Origin: PALSA-243 sp963743705
GTDB taxonomy: Bacteria; Acidobacteriota; Terriglobia; Bryobacterales; Bryobacteraceae
Assembly (NCBI GenBank): GCA_963743705.1
Contig: CAVUQS010000021.1
Span: forward strand, 496,001-560,000
Length of the DNA stretch: 64,000 nucleotides
Reading direction: 5' to 3'
The notes under the pieces were generated by a model. It was not told where the DNA came from and did no database searches. It saw only the letters and a program-made list of their open reading frames with translations. The position numbers were made by a program, and so were the translations under genes. The first letter of the stretch is position 1, and each line of letters opens with the position of its first letter. Of the stretch, positions 16,644-25,147 are shown in pieces.

Positions 16644-19600
16644 CTACACTGCCGCGCCAGACGCCTGCCGTTTCCCCACGAACGCCGGCGCAACCACCCA
16701 GATGACCCCAATCACGCCGATCAGCACCACCGCCCAGCCCAGCAGCTGCGTTGTCGGAATCGCGGTTCCGAGCAGCCCCGATGCATAGCTTTGGATGCCC
16801 GAGGCCCAAAACGCCAGCACATATGCCAGGTAGTTGTTGCGCGCGAATCGCCAACACCACAGCGCGGCGAAACTCGCGGTGAGCAGGGCGAGCCCGTAAT
16901 GAAACCCGAATTCCTGCGCCGTGCGCGCGTCGCCTGGAACCAGCGCGGCTACGGCGATCAGCGCCGCTGGAATGCCCCACGCGGGCTTCAGATAGCGCAA
17001 CATCACCGCGAGCGTAGCCGCGGCGCCCGAGAACACCAGCACGCCGGTTAGCGCGCTGGCGATGGCGGAGACAACCGGGGCCGGCGTAGCAATAGTGTCG
17101 GGGCTGGAGACTGAAAAGAACGCCAGCGCGTGAAAATGATTCTGCAGGAAACCGCTGACACGCGTCACAATCAGCGCGAAGCCGATGCACGCCGCCAGCG
17201 CGGCCAGCGCATCTTTCCCGAAAACCCGCCGGCCCGGTGCGCGCCACGCCGCCAGGCAATCGGGAAACGACGAAATCACTAGCGCCGCGGCCGCCGCAAA
17301 GAAAATGAAGGCGAACAGCGCGGTGATGGCGATACCCGCGTACATCGTGACCTGGAAAGTCTCGAACGGAATCGACGTCGGATAATTTCGCATCAGCAGG
17401 CTGCTCCCGAGCAGCGCCCCTGCGAGCAGGCACGCGGACGCGGCGCCGCCGATGGCGATGGCCGGCTTCCACTGCACCAGCCCGCCTCGGATATTTTGGA
17501 TCAGCAACGCCAGCGCGAAGACGAAAATGGCCGCCATCGCAGCGATGCGCGCTACCGTGACAAGAATCGACCAGAAGCTCTGGCGCTCGCGCTCGCGGTC
17601 GAACGTCTCGGGCGTCTTCCAGAATGCGCGCCAGTTTGAAACGCTGTCGCCGGCCACATCCACCTCAACCCGGTAATGGGTTTCGTCCACGTTGCGCGGG
17701 TCGCCCGCGCGCCCTTCCCAGGCGAGCGAATGGTCGCTGCGCGCTTTCAATTGCTTGGCGGTTTCTTCTTTGATATCCATCGCGCTGACGTCCTGCCCGC
17801 GCGCTTGCGCAAAGCTGGCCGCCAGGTTTCGCGCGGCGTCGTTACTGAGCGATGCGCCCGCGCGGTCCTCCGGCAGCGTATGGCCGAAGCCCATCACCGC
17901 GCCGGTTTCGGGATGGAGGGAAACCGTCACCTCTTCCTGGTCGAGCGGCCTGAAGTAACGCGTCACCCAATGCTGCACCGGCCGGTACTTCTCGAACAGG
18001 TCCGCAACCACGCTCACCGGTTTACGTTGTAGGAAGTATTCGCCCGCAAGCGAATCCGGGCCGCTCCAATGCGCGTCGGGGAAGGTGACGTGGCGAAACC
18101 TCACAGGGTCAAGCGCCAGGCTGCGCATAAAGGTGTCCGATTTCGCCAGCGCCTGATCCGCCGTGAGCTTGTATTTGGGCAATTCGCCCAAGTGCGGCCC
18201 CGGCAACTGCAACGTCGTCAGGCCAATCGCCAACACCACGAAGCCTCGCACCCAGACGCCGCGGCCCAATCCGGCGTAGGTTACCGGCGCCGGGGCTTCC
18301 ACTTCCGTTGCGGGCGTAGGCTCAACCGGGCCCGGCTCGTCGCCATTCAGCAATCCGGTCACCGGCTCGAACCCGCCTTTACGCCAGTACGCGATCAGCG
18401 CCACTATCGCCGGAAGCAAGATGAATCCCGCGCTGGCCGCGCCCGAAAGCCGAAAGTACAAACTGTGCGAACGCAGCAGCAGCATCGCGCTGTACATGGC
18501 GTCCACGGAATAGTGCCAGACCAGCGTCGGCAGAATTCCCCAGCGCAGCATGATGATGCCGAGCGCCACGCCGCCCGTGCCCACTTCCACGCCACGAATC
18601 CAGAACGGCTGCTGCGCGTAGCCCGCGTGCCCGAAGCCCCAGACGTATCCCGCCACAAGCAGCGCAATCACCGTCGAACGCGATAGCTTCCGCAGAAACG
18701 GAATCGCGAACATGCGGAACAGGAATTCTTCCGAGATCGCCGGGAAGAAGCCGCCGAACAACACGAAGAGCCACGGGAAGCTCGTATTGAGCAGGTTGTC
18801 ATAAGGCACATCGGCTGGCGACCATGCGCCGAATTTGTACGCCGTGATGTAGAACGCAGTCTGGTAGCAGATGAAGATCGAGGTGAGCGTGATGCCAAGA
18901 ATCGCGCCCAGGAAAAAACGCTTGGTACGCAAGCCGCGCGCGCGGAAGAGGTTGCCCAGCGATACGTTGCCCGCGAACGCCTCCCGGTATACGGGCTCGG
19001 CGCCCGCCGTCAGCAGGAATAGGAAACCGCCCACCGCCAGCGCGCTGAGAGCGGCGCGCAGAATCTGCGTCGCCATGAAGCTGGTGTAGGAATCGGTGGT
19101 CGGATAATTGAACTCATCCAGCGGAAACGAATTGAGGCTGGCGAAAAACGACAGCACCATTCCCGTGAGGCCGATGATGGAAGCCCGCCGCCATCGTACG
19201 TCCTGCCGCCGCACGCGCGTCACGATGACCACCAGCAGACCCAGCAGCAGCGCGCCCATCAGCGCAGTGTCGATGACCTCCGCCAGTTCGTTCTTCGAGC
19301 GCAGCTTCTGGTAATCGCGCGTCCACTGCTCGGGAATCTTGAGGAACTCGTGGTAACCACCGACCTCGCTGCCCAGTAGGTCGACCTCCACTCGATAGGT
19401 GGCGTCCTTTACGTCGAAATCGCGATATTTCCACGTATATGACCGGTCTACGCGATGCGGCCGCGTCTCCGTCGATTGCTCCACGAATTCCAGCGCGGCC
19501 AGATCGATGTGCATGCGCTCGCGCAGAAACTGCTCCGCCGAGGCGCGGGCGCCGGCATCCGAAATCTCGGGGCGCGCGGTGTCTTCCGCCAGTTCGTGTG

Positions 19601-20009
19601 CAAATCCGGCCACGTCTCCCGTGGGCGTTACGGCCGCGCGGAACTCCTCTTTTTGCTGCGGCTGGAACCAGCGGTATGACCAGCGCCACAACCGCACCCG
19701 CGAGCCCAGAAGCTGGTTCGCTTTTTCCAACCCAAGCTCGCGCTCGAGGAACGTTTTGGTTTCGTCGTCGTAAGAGAAGCTTGAGGCCGCACGGTATCCG
19801 GTGGTTTTGGCGCTCTGCGCGGCCAGAAAGCGTCCCGCGATTTCACGGCCTTCGTCGCGGTTCACGCGGAAATCGATCGACGCCTCGGGAAACGCGCGAT
19901 AGAAGTTCTGGCTCGCGTACCAGGCGGTCCCGGCGAGCAGGACGAGGCAAATCGCGATAAAGCGGTAATCTTTCGCTTCCAGCTTTTCGAGCGTGGACCG
20001 GTTCATCAT
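16644..20009 (-). CDS. CPBP-family intramembrane protease with duplicated ectodomains
   Basis: Very large (1121 aa) membrane protein. The CPBP (CAAX/Abi) core lies mid-protein: motif 1 is SEEFLFRMF, motif 2 FGHAGY, motif 3 WHYSVDAMYS, giving the expected Glu/His metal-site residues. A soluble segment precedes the core (about residues 35-250) and a similar one follows it (about 630-830). Both contain a 'V-T-P/H-G-x-V-x-GF-x-H-x-L-x-E-D' block, a YRVEVDL/YRVEVDV block and a following FLKIPE/FWKTPE block, so the ectodomain is internally duplicated and looks PepSY-like. Further membrane helices follow. The ATG at 20009 overlaps the ubiE stop, so the two are probably co-transcribed. Substrate unknown. 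Confidence 0.82.
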   Translation of the reverse strand: MMNRSTLEKLEAKDYRFIAICLVLLAGTAWYASQNFYRAFPEASIDFRVNRDEGREIAGRFLAAQSAKTTGYRAASSFSYDDETKTFLERELGLEKANQLLGSRVRLWRWSYRWFQPQQKEEFRAAVTPTGDVAGFAHELAEDTARPEISDAGARASAEQFLRERMHIDLAALEFVEQSTETRPHRVDRSYTWKYRDFDVKDATYRVEVDLLGSEVGGYHEFLKIPEQWTRDYQKLRSKNELAEVIDTALMGALLLGLLVVIVTRVRRQDVRWRRASIIGLTGMVLSFFASLNSFPLDEFNYPTTDSYTSFMATQILRAALSALAVGGFLFLLTAGAEPVYREAFAGNVSLGNLFRARGLRTKRFFLGAILGITLTSIFICYQTAFYITAYKFGAWSPADVPYDNLLNTSFPWLFVLFGGFFPAISEEFLFRMFAIPFLRKLSRSTVIALLVAGYVWGFGHAGYAQQPFWIRGVEVGTGGVALGIIMLRWGILPTLVWHYSVDAMYSAMLLLRSHSLYFRLSGAASAGFILLPAIVALIAYWRKGGFEPVTGLLNGDEPGPVEPTPATEVEAPAPVTYAGLGRGVWVRGFVVLAIGLTTLQLPGPHLGELPKYKLTADQALAKSDTFMRSLALDPVRFRHVTFPDAHWSGPDSLAGEYFLQRKPVSVVADLFEKYRPVQHWVTRYFRPLDQEEVTVSLHPETGAVMGFGHTLPEDRAGASLSNDAARNLAASFAQARGQDVSAMDIKEETAKQLKARSDHSLAWEGRAGDPRNVDETHYRVEVDVAGDSVSNWRAFWKTPETFDRERERQSFWSILVTVARIAAMAAIFVFALALLIQNIRGGLVQWKPAIAIGGAASACLLAGALLGSSLLMRNYPTSIPFETFQVTMYAGIAITALFAFIFFAAAAALVISSFPDCLAAWRAPGRRVFGKDALAALAACIGFALIVTRVSGFLQNHFHALAFFSVSSPDTIATPAPVVSAIASALTGVLVFSGAAATLAVMLRYLKPAWGIPAALIAVAALVPGDARTAQEFGFHYGLALLTASFAALWCWRFARNNYLAYVLAFWASGIQSYASGLLGTAIPTTQLLGWAVVLIGVIGVIWVVAPAFVGKRQASGAAV

Positions 20010-20701
20010 GGTTTGGCTGCCCAGTGTAGTCCAATTCCGCCCAGGATGTAACTGGTCTGTTTCACCTCCTTGTAGCCCGTGCCGCGCAGCAGCGACGAAA
20101 ATTCCCCCACCGACACAAAGCTGCGCAGCGAATCGGGAATGTAAGTGTAGGTGCGCGGCCGGCCGTGCAGCACGAAGCCCCAGAATGTCCCCTGCGCGTA
20201 AAGGTAGGCGAGATAGAGACGCCGCATCACGGCGTTCGACGGCAGAAAGAAATCCAGGCTCACCAACAAGCCGCCGGGGCGCGTGACGCGGCTGATCTCT
20301 TCCACCGCGCCTTTCAGGTTCGGGAAATTGCGCAGTCCATAGCCGACGAAAACAGCGTCGAAGGATGCATCGGCGAAGGGAAGCCGACACGCATCGCTGC
20401 AGACCGCGTCATCCAGGCCCCGGTCGCGCGTGAGTTGCAGCATACGCTCGGTGATATCGGCCGCTACCGGCCGCGCCCGCGGATATCGGCCACGCACCAG
20501 GAACGAAAAATCACCGGTGCCGCAGGCAAGGTCGAGCACCCACGCGTTGGGCGGCAACTCGATCCGATCCACCGCGGCGCGCTTCCAACGCTTGTCCATT
20601 CCATAGGAAAAGGCGCGGGTGATGAAGTCGTAACGGGGCGCGATGACGTGAAACATCGCGCGCATGAGTCCGGTATTTTGCCTTTCGGCTGGAGGTTTCA
20701 C
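20006..20701 (-). CDS. ubiE: Demethylmenaquinone/ubiquinone methyltransferase UbiE/MenG
   Basis: 231-aa class I methyltransferase with the UbiE signature: YDFITRAFSYGMDKRWKRAAV near the N-terminus, SAM loop DLACGTGDFSF, and VGYGLRNFPNLKGAVEEISRVTRPGG. It catalyses the C-methylation that finishes menaquinone. The mqnP-like and mqnE genes at 52964-54969 suggest that this organism makes menaquinone by the futalosine route, so MenG is the expected activity. The start is GTG at 20701, with a TACAAT hexamer 11 bases upstream. The stop overlaps the CPBP gene start. Confidence 0.92.
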   Translation of the reverse strand: MKPPAERQNTGLMRAMFHVIAPRYDFITRAFSYGMDKRWKRAAVDRIELPPNAWVLDLACGTGDFSFLVRGRYPRARPVAADITERMLQLTRDRGLDDAVCSDACRLPFADASFDAVFVGYGLRNFPNLKGAVEEISRVTRPGGLLVSLDFFLPSNAVMRRLYLAYLYAQGTFWGFVLHGRPRTYTYIPDSLRSFVSVGEFSSLLRGTGYKEVKQTSYILGGIGLHWAAKP

Positions 20702-20712
20702 TAGAAGCCGAA

Positions 20713-20718
20713 ATTGTA
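20713..20718 (-). promoter_or_regulatory. Putative -10 hexamer TACAAT for ubiE
   Basis: TACAAT on the minus strand, 11 bases before the GTG start. No convincing -35 was seen. The position predicts a 5' leader of only a few bases. Confidence 0.45.
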
Positions 20719-20792
20719 ACGCGCCTCATTTAAAATAGGGCCTCGCAATCCTGTTATCCTGATCGTTCACCCCAAACCAATCAGGAGAAACA

Positions 20793-21800
20793 ATGGCAGT
20801 AAAAGTAGGAATCAATGGGTTCGGCCGCATCGGTAGAAATGTCGTTCGTGCCGGGTTGCACCGTAAAGACATCGAATTCGTCGCGGTAAACGATCTCACG
20901 GATACCAAAACGCTTGCTCATCTTTTGAAATACGACTCCGTTCTCGGCCAACTCCACGAAGAAGTCAAGGCCGATGCCGATTCCATCACCGTCGCTGGCA
21001 AAAAGATCAAAGTTTTCGCCACCAAAGACCCCGCGCAGCTCGATTGGGCGTCGGTTGGCGCGCAAGTTGTCGTCGAATCCACGGGCAAATTCACGGATGC
21101 CAAGGATGCCGCGAAGCATCTGACGGGCGCAGTAAAAAAAGTCATCATTTCCGCCCCCGCCAAGAACGAAGACATCACCATCGTGCTCGGCGTCAACGAT
21201 AAGGCCTACGATCCGGCCAAGCACAACATCATTTCGAACGCTTCGTGCACCACCAATTGCCTCGCGCCGGTGGCCAAGGTGCTGCAAGAGAAGTTCGGCA
21301 TTAAAAAAGGATCGATGACCACGATCCATAGCTACACCAACGACCAGAACGTCCTCGATTTTCCGCACAAAGATCTCCGCCGGGCGCGCGCCGCGGCGAT
21401 CAACATGATCCCCACCAGCACCGGCGCCGCGAAGGCGATTGGCCTCGTGATGCCGGAACTGAAAGGCAAGCTCGATGGCTACGCGATGCGCGTTCCCACG
21501 CCGGACGTTTCGGTGGTCGATCTCGTTGTTGTGCTCGATAAGCCTGCCACTGCGGAAGAGATCAACGCTGCGTTGAAAGCCGCGGCGGAAGGCGAAATGA
21601 AGGGCATTCTGGCTTACACAGAAGACCCGGTGGTGTCCAGCGACATGCTGCACAACCCGAACAGCTCTATCGTCGATGCCGACTTGACGAAAGTCGTGGG
21701 CGGCGACCTCGCGAAAGTGGTCGCCTGGTACGACAACGAATGGGGCTATTCCTGCCGCGTGGTCGATCTCGCGGTATTCCTCGCTGCCAAGGGCCTCTAA
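20793..21800 (+). CDS. gapA: Glyceraldehyde-3-phosphate dehydrogenase, type I
   Basis: Complete 335-aa GAPDH of glycolysis/gluconeogenesis. The NAD-binding N-terminus is KVGINGFGRIGRNVVRA, the catalytic cysteine is in SNASCTTNCLAP, and the C-terminus has WYDNEWGYSCRVVDL. A good ribosome site (AGGAGA) precedes the ATG by 6 bases, and the gene has a longer leader than most neighbours. A hairpin terminator follows. It appears to be a single-gene transcript; ubiE is divergent upstream. Confidence 0.97.
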   Translation: MAVKVGINGFGRIGRNVVRAGLHRKDIEFVAVNDLTDTKTLAHLLKYDSVLGQLHEEVKADADSITVAGKKIKVFATKDPAQLDWASVGAQVVVESTGKFTDAKDAAKHLTGAVKKVIISAPAKNEDITIVLGVNDKAYDPAKHNIISNASCTTNCLAPVAKVLQEKFGIKKGSMTTIHSYTNDQNVLDFPHKDLRRARAAAINMIPTSTGAAKAIGLVMPELKGKLDGYAMRVPTPDVSVVDLVVVLDKPATAEEINAALKAAAEGEMKGILAYTEDPVVSSDMLHNPNSSIVDADLTKVVGGDLAKVVAWYDNEWGYSCRVVDLAVFLAAKGL

Positions 21801-21838
21801 CGCTTAGCAGTCGCCCGCCGTAAACGCCCGGAAGATCC

Positions 21839-21877
21839 AGAGACCGCGCACTTCACCAAGCCGCCCGGTCTCTTTTT
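21839..21877 (+). terminator. Rho-independent terminator after gapA
   Basis: Perfect 8-base stem AGAGACCG / CGGTCTCT separated by 19 bases, with the second arm running directly into five T residues (21873-21877). It lies 38 bases after the gapA stop and before the dinG promoter region. Confidence 0.7.
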
Positions 21878-21906
21878 CCATGCGCTACATCGTATCGGCG
21901 GGTTGT

Positions 21907-21912
21907 TACAAT
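21907..21912 (+). promoter_or_regulatory. Putative -10 hexamer TACAAT for the DinG-like helicase gene
   Basis: TACAAT preceded by TTGT, 12 bases before the ATG at 21925. It lies downstream of an alternative upstream ATG (21880), which is one reason to prefer the later start. Confidence 0.45.
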
Positions 21913-21924
21913 CGAAGCATCCCG

Positions 21925-23859
21925 ATGCCCGCCCAGGCCCGTACTGCATCCGCGCGTCAATTTTTTGGACGCGAGGGGACCCTCTCCCAGTGGCATCCCA
22001 ACTACGAATTTCGCGCCGGCCAGGTGGAAATGGCCGAGGCAGTCGAGTCCGCGCTCGCCGAAAAGCGGCATCTGATCGTCGAAGCCGGCACCGGCACCGG
22101 CAAGACGCTGGCGTATCTGGTTCCCGCGCTGCAATCCGGCAAGCGCATCGTGGTTTCCACCGGCACCAAGAATCTGCAGGAGCAGCTTTTCTTCAAAGAC
22201 GTCCCGTTTCTGCAACAGCACTTTTCGCGCCCGCTCAAAGTCTGCTACATGAAAGGCCGCAACAACTACGCCTGCCGCCAAAAGATTTACGACGCCGATA
22301 AAGAAGCGGTGCTCACCGGCCTCGAAGAAGTCGCGGATTTCAACATCATCCGCGAGTGGGAAAAGACCACTGAATTCGGCGATCGCGCCGAGATCAAGGC
22401 TCTGCCCGAAGGCAGTTCCGCCTGGTCAAAGGTGGATGCGCGCAGCGATCTTTGCACGGGCCAGAAGTGCCCCAACTATGAGCGCTGCTTCATCACGCTC
22501 ATGCACCAGCGCGCCGCCGAGAGCGACATCATCATCGTCAACCATCACCTCTTCTTCGCGGATCTGGCGCTGAAAGACGAAAACTACGAAGGCGGCATTC
22601 TTCCCGATTACCACGCTGTGGTCTTCGACGAAGCCCATGAGATTGAAAACGTAGTGGGCGAATATTTCGGCGTCTCCGTAAGCAATTACCGCATCCAGGA
22701 TTTGCGCCGCGATATTTCGATCGTCGGCCGCATGAAAAAGTTCGGCACGCCGGAACTCGATCGCATCCTGCAGCGCCTCGAGGAGATCTCCGCTCACTTC
22801 TTCAGCCTGTTCGGAGAGGGCGAGCGGCGGGCCGCATTCACCGGCCGCAACGCATTCCGCGAAGACAACGAAGAGATCTACGGCGACCTGCTCGCCGCGT
22901 TCGATCTGATCGGGTCGCATCTCAAACTGCTGCCGAGTCCGCCCGAAGAGATCATCCCCCTCTACCGCCGCACCATGGAATTATCGATGGCGCTGCGTTT
23001 CCTGATGGAAGAGGACGACGACGAGCGCTACGTCTTCTGGATGGAAAAGCGCGGCCGCGGAACCTTCCTGCAAGCGACCCCGGTGGACGTTTCGAATATT
23101 CTTTCCGAGCGCCTGTTCGACAAGGTGGATGTCATCGTGATGGCCTCGGCGACGCTCGCCGTGGCAGGGACGTTCGAATACGCCGAAAAGCGGCTGGGCA
23201 TCTCGGGCGCGCGCACGCTGATCGTGCCCGGGCATTTCGATTACCGCAAGCAGGCGCTGCTTTACGTACCGCAACGTTTGCCCGATCCACGCGATCCGGC
23301 GTTCACCAAGCTCGCAGCCGAGGAAGTGACGCTCATTCTCGGTCACAGCCGCGGCCGCGCGTTCGTGCTCTTCACCAGTTACCAGCAGATGCGCATGGTG
23401 CACGACATCGTATCGTTCGATTTGGAATATCCCACGCTGCTGCAGGGCACGGCCCCGCGCAGCGCGCTGCTTGACGAATTCCGCTCCACGCCGCATTGCG
23501 TTTTATTCGCAACTGCCTCGTTTTGGCAAGGCGTCGACGTGCCCGGCGAGCAATTGAGCTGCGTTATCATAGATAAACTGCCGTTTGCGTCGCCGGCCGA
23601 CCCGGTGGTGAATGCGCGAATCGAGAGCGTTCGCAAGGCCGGGGGCAATCCTTTTTACGACTATCAGATTCCGCAGGCGGCGATCGCGCTGAAGCAGGGC
23701 TTCGGGCGCCTCATCCGCAGTAAGTCGGATCGGGGAGTGTTGGTTCTGCTGGATAACCGGATTACCAAGCAGCGTTACGGCCAGGTATTCTTTGATAGCT
23801 TGCCGGACTACGAATTTACTACCAGCATTGCCCAGGTGGAGAAGTTTTTCAATGTTTGA
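21925..23859 (+). CDS. dinG: ATP-dependent DNA helicase, DinG/XPD-like, Fe-S type
   Basis: Superfamily 2 helicase of about 644 aa. Walker A is EAGTGTGKT, followed by STGTKNLQEQL, the DEAH box FDEAHEIENV and the C-terminal helicase motifs TASFWQGVDVPGE and QGFGRLIRS. Four cysteines (NYACRQK, then DLCTGQKCPNYERCF) match the [4Fe-4S] cluster region of DinG/XPD enzymes. It unwinds DNA 5' to 3', with a likely role in repair or R-loop removal. An in-frame ATG at 21880 would add 15 residues; 21925 is favoured because the TACAAT box lies between the two. The stop overlaps the queD-like start by 8 bases. Confidence 0.88.
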   Translation: MPAQARTASARQFFGREGTLSQWHPNYEFRAGQVEMAEAVESALAEKRHLIVEAGTGTGKTLAYLVPALQSGKRIVVSTGTKNLQEQLFFKDVPFLQQHFSRPLKVCYMKGRNNYACRQKIYDADKEAVLTGLEEVADFNIIREWEKTTEFGDRAEIKALPEGSSAWSKVDARSDLCTGQKCPNYERCFITLMHQRAAESDIIIVNHHLFFADLALKDENYEGGILPDYHAVVFDEAHEIENVVGEYFGVSVSNYRIQDLRRDISIVGRMKKFGTPELDRILQRLEEISAHFFSLFGEGERRAAFTGRNAFREDNEEIYGDLLAAFDLIGSHLKLLPSPPEEIIPLYRRTMELSMALRFLMEEDDDERYVFWMEKRGRGTFLQATPVDVSNILSERLFDKVDVIVMASATLAVAGTFEYAEKRLGISGARTLIVPGHFDYRKQALLYVPQRLPDPRDPAFTKLAAEEVTLILGHSRGRAFVLFTSYQQMRMVHDIVSFDLEYPTLLQGTAPRSALLDEFRSTPHCVLFATASFWQGVDVPGEQLSCVIIDKLPFASPADPVVNARIESVRKAGGNPFYDYQIPQAAIALKQGFGRLIRSKSDRGVLVLLDNRITKQRYGQVFFDSLPDYEFTTSIAQVEKFFNV

Positions 23860-24223
23860 AGTGACCATCGAAGAATCATTTGCGGCGGGACACGCGCTGC
23901 GTAACTACAAGGGTAAGTGCGAGAACGTGCACGGGCATAATTACCGCTGCCAGGTGACGGTGGAAGGCGGGGACGTGGACGAAAACGGCCTGCTGGTGGA
24001 TTTCGTCGAGCTCAAGAAAGTGGTGCATTCCGTCCTCGACCGCCTCGATCACCAATGGCTGAACGAGTTTCCGCCCTTCGACAAGATCAATCCCTCGGCC
24101 GAGAACATCGCGAAGTTCATTTTCGACGAAGTGCATGCCGGATTGGGCGTGCGCGACCACGCGCGCCTGGGCCAGGTACGGTTGTGGGAAACCGACACCG
24201 CATACGCCGTCTATCGGCCGTAG
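23852..24223 (+). CDS. queD: 6-carboxy-5,6,7,8-tetrahydropterin synthase / PTPS family
   Basis: 123-aa PTPS-fold enzyme. Zinc ligands are visible as FAAGHAL near the N-terminus and VHGHNYR; the catalytic cysteine is in GKCENVHG; VDFVELK and LDHQWLN follow, and the C-terminal LWETDTAYAVY is typical. QueD makes 6-carboxytetrahydropterin for queuosine. No other queuosine gene is adjacent, so a folate- or biopterin-related role cannot be excluded. The ATG lies inside the end of the helicase gene (8-base overlap). Confidence 0.88.
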   Translation: MFEVTIEESFAAGHALRNYKGKCENVHGHNYRCQVTVEGGDVDENGLLVDFVELKKVVHSVLDRLDHQWLNEFPPFDKINPSAENIAKFIFDEVHAGLGVRDHARLGQVRLWETDTAYAVYRP

Positions 24224-24226
24224 AGC

Positions 24227-24232
24227 TATAAT
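24227..24232 (+). promoter_or_regulatory. Consensus -10 hexamer TATAAT for the Uma2 gene
   Basis: Exact TATAAT, preceded by GAGC, 14 bases before the ATG at 24247. This is the clearest -10 box in the window and implies a leader of about 8 bases or less. Confidence 0.5.
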
Positions 24233-24246
24233 TCGAGCGAAGGCCT

Positions 24247-24792
24247 ATGGGCGCGACAACGCAGTTAATGACGTTCGCCGAGTTCGAGAAACTGCCGGAC
24301 GATGTGTGCCGCCACTCCGAACTGCGCCATGGAGAACTGGTATTCGTGCCGCCGCCAAGAAAAGCTCATGTCTGGTTGCAGCAGCGCATCGCGAAGCTCC
24401 TGATCCGCCACGCCGACGACGAAGCCGTTGTTGGAATGGAAATCCCTTTCCGCCCATTAGCTGAGCACGAATTCTACAAGGCGGACGTCGCCTATGTTTC
24501 TGAAGCAAGGTGGCGGGAATCGGGCAGTAAAGGCGATCTGCTTGGCTCGCCAGAGCTCGTAATCGAGGTTTTGTCGCCTTCAAACACTTCGAGCGAGATG
24601 AACGATCGCAAGACGCTTTGTCTGGACACCGGCTGCCGGGAGTTTTGGGTTATCGATCCCTGGAATATCCAAGTCGACGTCTCGACTCCAGACGGCCAAA
24701 CTGTTACCTACCGCCGCAGCCAATCCATCCCGCTGCCGCTATTCGGCGGCGCGACGCTGGCCGTGGATGAGATCTTCCGCGGCCTCGACTGA
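24247..24792 (+). CDS. Uma2-family (DUF820) putative PD-(D/E)XK nuclease
   Basis: 181-aa protein of the Uma2/DUF820 family, which has a restriction-endonuclease-like fold but mostly unknown roles. Signatures: MTFAEFEKLPDD, a start region HSELRHGELVFVPPP, KADVAYVS, ELVIEVLSPSN and EFWVIDP. The D...ExxS/K arrangement of the PD-(D/E)XK core is recognisable. Family members are often numerous in cyanobacteria and acidobacteria. No partner gene is present. Its stop abuts the stop of the convergent ferredoxin gene with no base between. Confidence 0.85.
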   Translation: MGATTQLMTFAEFEKLPDDVCRHSELRHGELVFVPPPRKAHVWLQQRIAKLLIRHADDEAVVGMEIPFRPLAEHEFYKADVAYVSEARWRESGSKGDLLGSPELVIEVLSPSNTSSEMNDRKTLCLDTGCREFWVIDPWNIQVDVSTPDGQTVTYRRSQSIPLPLFGGATLAVDEIFRGLD

Positions 24793-25053
24793 TTACCGCC
24801 CGTAGAACGCGGCGTTCTTCTGCGTGAAATTCGCCCACTTCTCCGGCAGATCGTCCTGCGCGAAGATCGCCGAAACGGGACAAACGGGCACGCACGCGCC
24901 GCAATCGATACACTCCACAGGATCGATGTAGAGCATCTCGACGTCGCGGAAATCGGCGTCTTCCTTCTTCGGATGGATGCAATCGACCGGACAGGCGTCC
25001 ACGCAGGCCGCGTCCTTGGTGCCGATGCAGGGTTCCGCAATTACGTATGCCAT
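24793..25053 (-). CDS. fdxA: Seven-iron ferredoxin (FdxA-like)
   Basis: 86-aa soluble ferredoxin with two cluster motifs. The first is C-x7-C-x3-CPVDC (IGTKDAACVDACPVDCI), as in [3Fe-4S]/[4Fe-4S] ferredoxins; the second is CIDCGACVPVCP, a standard [4Fe-4S] motif. It carries electrons at low potential; the partner is not evident from neighbours. Start is ATG 25053. Convergent with the Uma2 gene. Confidence 0.93.
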   Translation of the reverse strand: MAYVIAEPCIGTKDAACVDACPVDCIHPKKEDADFRDVEMLYIDPVECIDCGACVPVCPVSAIFAQDDLPEKWANFTQKNAAFYGR

Positions 25054-25147
25054 ATGTTTTCCGGAATCATATTCAAGCGTACGCAGAAGGCAAACTCAAT
25101 TGCTGCAGAGTTGCCAACGGGCGCCCAGCGCACAGAACTAGGTAAAG

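Noticed and set aside
15957..17051. Plus-strand frame over the MFS and CPBP gene ends
   Set aside because: Low-complexity Arg/His/Gln-rich translation, antisense to genes with clear motifs, and it includes the 10-base tandem repeat.
16644..20009. CPBP (Abi) protein as an abortive-infection or bacteriocin-immunity gene
   Set aside because: Although the family is also called Abi, the protein is far larger, coupled to ubiE and surrounded by housekeeping genes.
20010..20390. N-terminal extension of the CPBP frame up to 20390
   Set aside because: Lies entirely within ubiE in another frame and has no hydrophobic or conserved sequence; the ATG pair at 20009-20004 is the natural start.
24247..24792. 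Uma2 protein as part of a phage-defence or restriction system
   Set aside because: No methyltransferase, helicase, toxin partner or mobile element is adjacent; Uma2 proteins occur singly in many genomes, so no defence claim can be supported.
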